A stretch of 64,000 nucleotides of DNA from the NCBI RefSeq assembly GCF_019279795.1, contig NC_056747.1, forward strand, positions 1,003,364,432 through 1,003,428,431, read 5' to 3'. The notes under the pieces were generated by a model, which did no database searches, was not told where the DNA came from, and was given only the letters and a program-made list of their open reading frames with translations. The DNA is from Protopterus annectens (taxonomy: Eukaryota > Chordata > Ceratodontiformes > Protopteridae). Of this stretch, positions 57,060 to 64,000 are shown in pieces (the first letter of the stretch is position 1; every line of letters begins with the position of its first letter). A program made the position numbers and the translations under genes.

Positions 57060-58742
57060 CATGGCTGAAATATATCAACCATAGTTCAATTGGCAATCAA
57101 AAATATATATAAATATACATTTTGCATGTAAAAATCAATTTCTATTTTCATAACCTATTGTTAACAAAGATTGCTTTTGTCCTTCTAGACTTCTTCAGGT
57201 CTGTGTACAAGAACCCTAAAAACAATCTATAAAAATATATATAATTGTATAATTAGTTAGCATTGTTATTACATATCATTTTGAATAAAGTGGAAAAAAT
57301 AACCAGAAAAAAATAAAAATAAGAAAAAATATATGTATGATGATGGAAACAAAATATACACTTAAATTTCAACTGATTTAAAATGGTATTTAAAACCAAT
57401 TTGTAAAATAAAATAAAATAAAATGCAATTAGTCATGTAAACAATGTGGCAATTTTCTAAGTTCCAGTGCACTTTTAATTGAACAGTAGTAGTTTAATCC
57501 AGGCTTATTAAAACAGTTCAGCTATAATTGCAACATGAGTTCATGTTTCTCCAGAATATTCGGGATGTCTCCTTCAAGATCACCCATGTCTATGCGATCC
57601 AGGATGTGGAACTTAAAACCTGTGTGTCTTTTATGAAGAGAAAAGTGTTTGGCTAGTGCATTATTTTTACATCCAGAGCGGATTTCTGATAGATGACATG
57701 AAATCCTATGCTTGAGTTTATTTACAGTCTTGCCCACATAGAATGCATCACATTCATTGCACTGTGCCCTGTAAATTACTTTTGTAGTGTCACAGTCACC
57801 CCCTGCACTGGTTTTAATGATCTTCTTTAAATAAGGGCAATAAAAACTATCACCTTGCTGTATAAATATACAAAATGTACAATTAGTTTCACATCTTTTC
57901 GTGCTTTTCTCATATGGTCTAGGTTTAAATTCAACAAAACTTCTAATGTTCCTGGCCTTCCTATAAACAAATGATGGGGCTTCACCTAAGATGTTAATCA
58001 GAAAAGGGTTTCCTGTGTCAATGTCCCAGTTTTCTTCAATAATATTTTTGATACTGTGATAATCCAAAATGTATGTCAGGATGCAACTATTTTTGCATTT
58101 GTTATTCTCTGTGGAATTACTTAACATTTTTCTACTGGGGAGGTTGAGTGAAGGTGCTTCAGTCCTTTTCAGTTCTATAATGGGTTCCAGGATGTTTTTT
58201 TAACATCTGACTTTCATAGCCTCTCACTAGAAAATCATTCTCTAAGGTTTTCAGGTTTCTCAAAAATGGTTCCATCTCTGTGGTAATTCGAGCTAATCTA
58301 TAGCATTGGGACTTCACTGCATTATACTTGTTTTTTGTAGGATGTAGACTTTTACTGTGGAGTAATAAGTTAACCCTCGTTGATTTTCTGAATAGATCAG
58401 TGGTAATTCTGTTATTGTTGGTGTCCTTGGAAATCGGCATATCTAAGAAAGTGGTTGAAGTACAGCTATGGGAAGAGGTAAACTTCAGGAAGGGGGTTGT
58501 TTGATTGAGGTAAGTTATAAAATCTCCAAGCTGCAAGGTGTCACCTTCCCACACAATAAAGATGTCATCAATAAAACGTAAATAGCATGTGATATGCTGC
58601 ATGTAGTCTGTGTTTAAAACAAAGTCCTCCTCCCATTTGCCCAGGGCTATGTTAGCTATGCTGGGAGCCATAGCAGAACCAAAACATTTCCAAAACCTCT
58701 GATTTCCTTTGGATAACTGAAAGTGTTCTGTGATAAAATAAC
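57060..58742 (-). mobile_element. Penelope-like element, 5'-truncated
   Basis: On the minus strand, reverse transcriptase sequence starts near 58742 (FITEHFQLSKGNQRFWK, then GSAMAPSIANIALGKWEEDF) with YLRFIDDIFIVWEGDT as the catalytic block (58600 region) and FLKFTSSHSCTSTTFLDMP after it. The second part (58127-57522) includes VIYRAQCNECDAFYVGKTVN, then KLKHRISCHLSEIRSG, which is the GIY-YIG endonuclease signature with its Arg helix, and a Cys-rich linker (CETNCTFCIF). This reverse transcriptase plus GIY-YIG pair defines endonuclease-bearing Penelope-like elements. The N-terminal reverse transcriptase part is missing and the frame is broken. Non-coding sequence to about 57060 may be its 3' UTR. 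Confidence 0.9.
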
Positions 58743-59572
58743 TGTATCATACAGTCAAAAAGAACTGGAGTGATGAGTCTAGTAAAGGAAGCCTACTGTT
58801 GGCAAGTCTGGGTACTCAGGCCAAAATCTGCCACTGTAGAAGAAGAATCCCCCCCACACACACACATAAGTTCCTATTCTATCAAGAGACAGTTATTGTG
58901 CATGTTTAAAACTTAGGCAAATGATGGTTTACAGTGGAAAATGAAAATCTACTAAAATATTGCTAACTTTCAAGCAAATGCTGGACAGTTCTGAATGTTA
59001 GGGAATGGGTGGTTATTAAGTAATGACTGGATGCTGCAAGTAATGGGTGTGGTTAAATAATAGTCTCTGTTACTCAAACAATGGAAGAATTTCTGCACAG
59101 GTTTACCATCTAAATCTTAAGCTTACATCCTGTGCTGTAACAATATATAAATAAAAAATATGCTGATATGATCTCAGAATATCTTACATTAGCCGCTATT
59201 TTAAAAGTATTGCCTTTTTATCTTCTATGGAACATTAATCAGCAATGAGCAGACCACCCATTCATTTTAATAATTAATTTCTGATGTTTTTCTCCACAAC
59301 CAGGAGGCTTAAAATCAAAGAGATGATCGTTTGTTGCTGCATATAGAGACTGCTGCCATGGATACAGGGGGAAACACTTAAATGAAAAGGCAGACAAGAG
59401 AGGCAGATTAAAAGAAGGAGAGTAGGTGACCTAGTGAAATGATGCCTCTGGGAATGTCATTGACAAGCTGAAGATGCCAATGTGTTTTAGCCAGGTCTAG
59501 AACAGCAGAATATGGTACATCTCAGCACACCCCTAATAGTAAAGGTGCAAAAGTAGAACTGAGACATTTTGT
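58743..59572. other. No recognisable feature
   Basis: AT-rich DNA; nothing recognised. Confidence 0.4.

Positions 59573-59650
<78 letters not shown>
59573..59650. repeat. (CA)n microsatellite
   Basis: About 37 CA units. Confidence 0.97.
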
Positions 59651-60802
59651 ACAGTCAGGCAACAATCCAGCATCATCTGTAACCAAAGAGGCTACTGAAA
59701 TTCGTATGTTGGAGCCCCTGATCTCAGTAAAAATTAAAACGGGAATGTTGAGCTGTGGGCATGCATGGTGACAGAAATGTATTTAAGTGCCATCAAGAAT
59801 TTTTAATTATTATGCAAAGAAAAATGTTTGCAGCACAGCAGGTCTGCAAACCTGCACTGATATCAGAATAGTTTTCTGTATGTTGTAGTTCACAGTAATC
59901 TCTGTATATAACATCTCAACACTAATGTCACTGCAAATCTTTTACCAATCTGCCCTGAAATACAGTTATTGCAAGTAAACATTTTGCAGTTTTCTTAATA
60001 TTACCAGAGGGTGAATGCATGATTCCTTTTATTTATTTATTAAATGACTAAGGCCAAAAGTGATAACATAAAATTGGACAGTAATAAGCATTGGTTGTTC
60101 CCTTCCCTATACCAGCACTGCATGCCCCTATTGGCTCAACAGTAATGTAATAGAAAGATGGCACATACCTTTTAATATCAGACTGTTACTGCCCACTAGA
60201 ACTGTTGCTTTAACTAGTGTTAGGAAGAATGACATCCAGCAGTGCATTGTAACAAACTCACACCACCTGCAATGTATCAGATCGGGTGCAGAAAAAAACA
60301 AGAAAAATGTCTCTAAAACATTTTCAGGGAGGCTACAAATCATCACCATCTCGTGTGACAAAGTATGCTGACTGTGTGACTCAGACACTGCTGCACTGTC
60401 TCATGATGTTGATGTCATCACTCACACCTGTGCACATTGACGATGTTGCAAGATACACCAACTATATGTGATGATGTCAGCATTCCCTGAAAAATGTAAA
60501 TGAAACGTACAAACAAAATCAGGATTTGAAGGAGCCACTTAAGAATTCGTGGCACCCTATTATTTTGCCCCAAAAATGGGAAGTACCGAGGAATTTGGTA
60601 TGGTTGAGATGTATGGGGGCTTCACAAATTCACAGCAGTCACTAGGGGGCACTATATCCCATGACCCCCTCCCAACCCAGAGCATGGACATGTGAGGATG
60701 AGTAATAGATTTTATCTTAGCTAGGCCACAAACTCATTGGCATAGGCTTAATTAATTTTCTTATGTCCATCCAGTCCAGGCACATTCTGGCAATATGCCC
60801 AA
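59651..60802. other. No recognisable feature
   Basis: No gene, RNA or shared repeat recognised. Confidence 0.4.
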
Positions 60803-61600
60803 CATACCTTTCTACTGTGCAAATTTTCAAAGAATGTCCAGATTTTTGCCTCATATCTTTGGTCTATTCCTCATAAAACTTGTGATTTTTCTGGATTTTT
60901 GTGGCAAATCAGTGAGGATTGAATTCACTTAATAATGACAGGCATTTGAGTTTCGGACTCCATATCTTTAATCAGAAAATAAGCACTGAGGATTCTCAAG
61001 TTGAGACACTGCATCCCAAGGCTTCTCCAAGCTTGAATCGCAAAGGAGGTACTAACTTAAAAAATAACCATACAAAGACTGAATTCCAGATGATGAACTC
61101 AATCTAGCCGGACAAGCTTCCAAGTCAATTCAAGAGAATAAACACAGTCCTCAATCTACAATCTCATATTTCCTACTTCAAAAGTTAAATAAAACCACTA
61201 AAGTCTTCCTTTTGGTTTTCCAAAGCTTTATTTTTGAAAAACATCCAACACAGGTAGGTGAGTGCTGTGGCAAAAATCTCTCTTCGTTTTATTTCAGTTG
61301 TCTTGTGACAACTACTCCACAGAGAGTCTGGGTATTTATACTTTGTACAGCATCAGCACATTAGGACTGGGTTTATTCTCTTAAATTGACTTGGAAGCTT
61401 GTCTGTTTAGATTGAGTTTGTCACCTGGAATTCACTCGTTGGTTTTTTTTTTTTAGACTTCATATCTTTCAGAAAATGCATGGTAACACAAGACTTTTTA
61501 TTCTAGCAACTTTATGAGTTTATAAGAACAATATGTAAAATCTGTACCTATTATTTTTGGCGTTGTCCAGATTTTTTGTGCTAATAGGTTGAGAGCTATG
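60803..61600 (+). mobile_element. ~300-bp TIR element, copy D, split by an insertion
   Basis: The left part (60803-60982) and right part (about 61450-61600) together cover the ~300-bp family: TTGCCTCATATCTTTGGTCT, GAGTTTCGGACTCCATATCT, then TTAGACTTCATATCTTTCAG and TAATAGGTTGAGAGCTATG. About 25 bases (ACTTCATATCTTTCAGAAAA type) appear on both sides of the insert, which may be a long target duplication. Confidence 0.65.
61081..61433. mobile_element. Foldback insert inside copy D
   Basis: Inverted arms of about 70 bp: 61081-61150 (GAATTCCAGATGATGAACTC, AAGCTTCCAAGTCAATT) and 61363-61433 (AATTGACTTGGAAGCTT, TGTCACCTGGAATTC). The spacer is about 210 bp. Its arm sequence and ends are unlike the GGGTCTA family. 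No coding capacity. Confidence 0.75.
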
Positions 61601-61995
61601 ATGCCCAACCTGGTAACAGTTACAACACTGCAAACACTTTTCGCCATAAATAATCCTGTTTTTCATGGAATTGTCTTTCTAAGTTATCATTTCAGTCAAA
61701 GCATTACATTTTTGGTGTATCTCCATTATTAGCAGATTCAAAACACTAGTTTCTGTTCTGTTAACATATGAATTCAGTGACAGATCTCAGCTGCTGGCAG
61801 GATGAAAACTCTGCATTATTTATTATGGTCATATCATTATCACCCATGTTGTGATGAAGGACTGAAGCAGCAGATCACATTTTGTACTGAGGCATCATAA
61901 AATATAGAAATGTGATATGTTTTTATTTGTGTTATATCAAATTGTTTAGCAGTGCATTGCAACATCAGGTCATTTGTTCCTGTTATCTTTTTGTT

Positions 61996-62449
61996 CCACA
62001 AGTTGCGCTTTGGTCTGCTTGTTTGCTGAGTTCTCTTTTCTATCAGGTACAGATGGTGAGTCTCTTGGTTTAGACTTCATGTCTGGATTACACTCATTAT
62101 GAAGTGCATTTGAGGCATGCTGCACACTCCCATTTTGATATGAGTTTGTTTCTACACCTTCAGGTTTTTCAAATATTTAGTATATGACCTCAACGGACAT
62201 GCTTGTCTGGTGTTCAGTACAATTATTTTCAGCTGATTCTATGGCTTTTGGACTCAGTAAGTCTTTGCTGCTCTCTCTATTAGTCACCTCTCTCAGCTTC
62301 AGCAGGTCACTCGGAGTATTATCCTTCTTTTTTTAGGAATTATTCACCTTTTGTAGGTTTGTTACAGTAATGTGACTTCCACATATCAGCTAAGCATGTG
62401 AAGCAAGGGTTGACAGATATTGCTGGCTTCCTCCAAAGGTTTGCTTTCA
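61996..62449 (-). pseudogene. Unrecognised protein-coding remnant
   Basis: The minus strand from 62449 reads as MKANLWRKPAISVNPCFTC, LADMWKSHYCNKPTKGE, stop. In a nearby frame, from about 62325, it continues for roughly 110 codons (NTPSDLLKLREVTNRESSKD, ending DRKENSANKQTKAQLVEQK) with one internal stop. The Cys-x2-Cys...His-x2-Cys spacing suggests a small zinc-binding knuckle, and the rest is hydrophilic and low in bias, unlike random AT-rich DNA. I do not recognise the family. It may be a decayed host retrocopy or an accessory ORF of a transposon. It lies directly 3' of a CR1 copy, but CR1 copies here normally end at the tail. Confidence 0.35.
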
Positions 62450-63460
62450 TAGAATCATAGGAGGTTACTAGCTTAATGGTCCTGAGGCCCTTACAAGCCT
62501 AGCCAGGAGTTTATCCCCAAGAAAGAAACCTCAGTCAGCAACTGTCACCCCATCAATGAAGGACACAGGTGGAAGCCCTGGGACAAGTTTGTGGTTTTCC
62601 ATCCACTCATCAAGATTGTGTTCAAAGAGGGTCAGAGAGGTACTCTCTTTGACGTGTATGGGAAGTGTATTCCAGAGACAGGGCAGCCACTGGGATACAA
62701 AACAATCTCTTCAGCAGGTTTTATTGATGTTGTATATCAGATCTAGGCCTTTCAAGTGGGTAATGCGTGAGGAGTTAGACTTACGGATATGCAAGTATCT
62801 CTAGTAGGGCAGGGTCTGAAACTGCCTTGTAGGTGAGATACAGATCACCTCTGAGCAATCTGTATGATACCGAGTAGAGTGATAGTGATTTGAGCCTATC
62901 CACATAGGACAGGTGTTGGAGGCCTTGGATTCTCTTTGTGAGGTATTTCTGTGGCCTTTCCAGTTGGTGCAGGTGTTTGGAGAGGTACATACCAAATGGG
63001 GCATTATACTCAATTACTGGCCTAATGAGGGAGGATACAGAGAGGTAATAGCTTCCTTTTTTCTAGATGTAATCCCTTTACTTATGAGACAAACCAAGTG
63101 AAAGGCTTTTCAGACCACTGCCGCTACATGATGGTCGAATGTGAGATTGTTGTCACACATTTTTTTGTGTTTAACATAAGGCCATGACTTTGGCACCAGT
63201 CATTTGTTGCTGTGAGACCCTCTTGCAGTATGTTAAAATCATTTGGGGAGTCAATTACAGCACCCAACTTACAGTCATCCACAAACCTGGTTAGCCACAG
63301 GCCTTTTGTCTTTGCCTGGACCTCTGAGAAGTAGATGGCAAAGTGTAGGGTCCCAGTACAGATCCCTGGGGAACACTACTGCTTAATGGTCTGCTGTCAG
63401 AGGTGGAGGTGCCTATTTTGACCTTCTGGGTCCTATTGGTGAGCTAGAACCCACAAGGTC
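62450..63460 (-). mobile_element. CR1 LINE, 5'-truncated
   Basis: On the minus strand: LTNRTQKVKIGTSTSDSRPL (near 63430), FAIYFSEVQAKTKGLWLTRF (near 63330), DDCKLGAVIDSPNDFN (near 63260), then YLSKHLHQLERPQKYLTKRI (about 62950), RLLRGDLYLTYKAVSDPALL, and a C-terminus with LFEHNLDEWMENHKLVPG (about 62600). The tail is GGCTAGGCTTGTAAGGGCCT, followed by a decayed CTATGA repeat at 62450. Broken by several frame changes. Confidence 0.88.
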
Positions 63461-63861
63461 AAAATGGGTGCCACCAAAATAGCCCAAAATAGGCTTTGGA
63501 TTTCATTTGTAGTTCACAGGTTTTTACAATTAGTGGTTAATTCTAGAATATCATATTATTCACCCATTTTGCAACACAGCTTTGTTTCCCCTGTCTCACA
63601 TTAGCAAGGCTTTTCATTCCTTATGCATTTTTGTTCCAACTCCTAGCGGTATTGGCTTAATGTCCTTAAGTCACTGTTATTGCATCTTGGTATTTATCTG
63701 AATATGGCTTTTTTCAGTGCCTCACTCAGCTGTGCCTATTGTATACCTTCACTTGTAGTTTCCAGTTTCTTTGGCTGCACTGGGCCATTTCACTACTGAG
63801 AGCACAGGCTGGTATACAATTCTTAAATTTGTTCTCAGCTCTGCCTTTAGTAACTCATACT
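63461..63861. other. No recognisable feature
   Basis: Nothing recognised. Confidence 0.4.
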
Positions 63862-64000
63862 CTGGTTCGATTCTCAGCTAGAGTGTCTTCTGCATGGAGA
63901 CATGTGTGAATAGGCCTACCTTCGTTGAAGGTTGTGCATCAGGGCTGGTAACTCGGCATGTAAAAATCAACTACCAATCATTAGCGGACCAGAGTTCCGC
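63862..64000 (+). mobile_element. tRNA-like SINE-B, 5'-truncated, runs off the window
   Basis: CTGGTTCGATTCTCAGCTAG (a good B-box GGTTCGATTC), GAGACATGTGTGAATAGGCC and ATTAGCGGACCAGAGTTCCG match the copy at 56.8-57.0 kb. The tRNA-like start is missing, and the 3' end lies beyond position 64000. Confidence 0.85.

Overview
This window looks like intergenic or deep-intronic DNA from a vertebrate with a large, repeat-rich genome, probably a fish-grade or amphibian lineage. The evidence is the repeat mix: CR1 and L2-like LINEs, a DIRS tyrosine-recombinase element, a Penelope-like element with a GIY-YIG domain, a Ty3/Gypsy element, tRNA-derived SINEs, and long (TA)n and (CA)n arrays. I found no intact host gene and no convincing exon. 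One unrecognised protein-like remnant lies at 61996-62449 (-). Species cannot be fixed from sequence alone.

Layout. 0-7.7 kb: a LINE 3' scrap, two small foldback elements, a SINE carrying a CR1 tail, and purine-rich DNA. 7.77-14.8 kb: a three-level nest, in which a foldback element with a perfect 8-bp target duplication holds a CR1, which is itself split by a near-complete second CR1 whose 5' end is a tandem array of ~648-bp units. 15.4-20.6 kb: an endonuclease fragment (-) and a decayed DIRS element (+). 22.6-30.0 kb: an L2-like LINE (+) interrupted by a foldback element and by a reversed CR1. 30.5-41.9 kb: two more CR1 copies, small repeats, a ~110-bp minisatellite and a third LINE type (-). 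42.3-48.2 kb: a dense field of microsatellites, foldback elements and SINEs. 49.6-54.5 kb: a broken Gypsy element (-) with both LTRs. 55.7-64.0 kb: TIR elements, a Penelope-like element, another CR1 and SINE copies.

Most notable signal: about eleven foldback elements (FB1-FB11, numbered left to right; several clear, others degenerate or partial). The clear ones begin GGGTCTA or close to it and sit between 8-bp duplications. Most of the set share a short core (near TACCAACTCCGAGATTGCAC). Yet each has its own private inverted-repeat arms, built of short repeated words that match between the two arms of one element but not between elements. The other strong signals are the tandem 5' units of the CR1, whose membership in the element is shown by the split host CR1, and a SINE whose tail matches that CR1's 3' end, which implies a LINE/SINE partnership.
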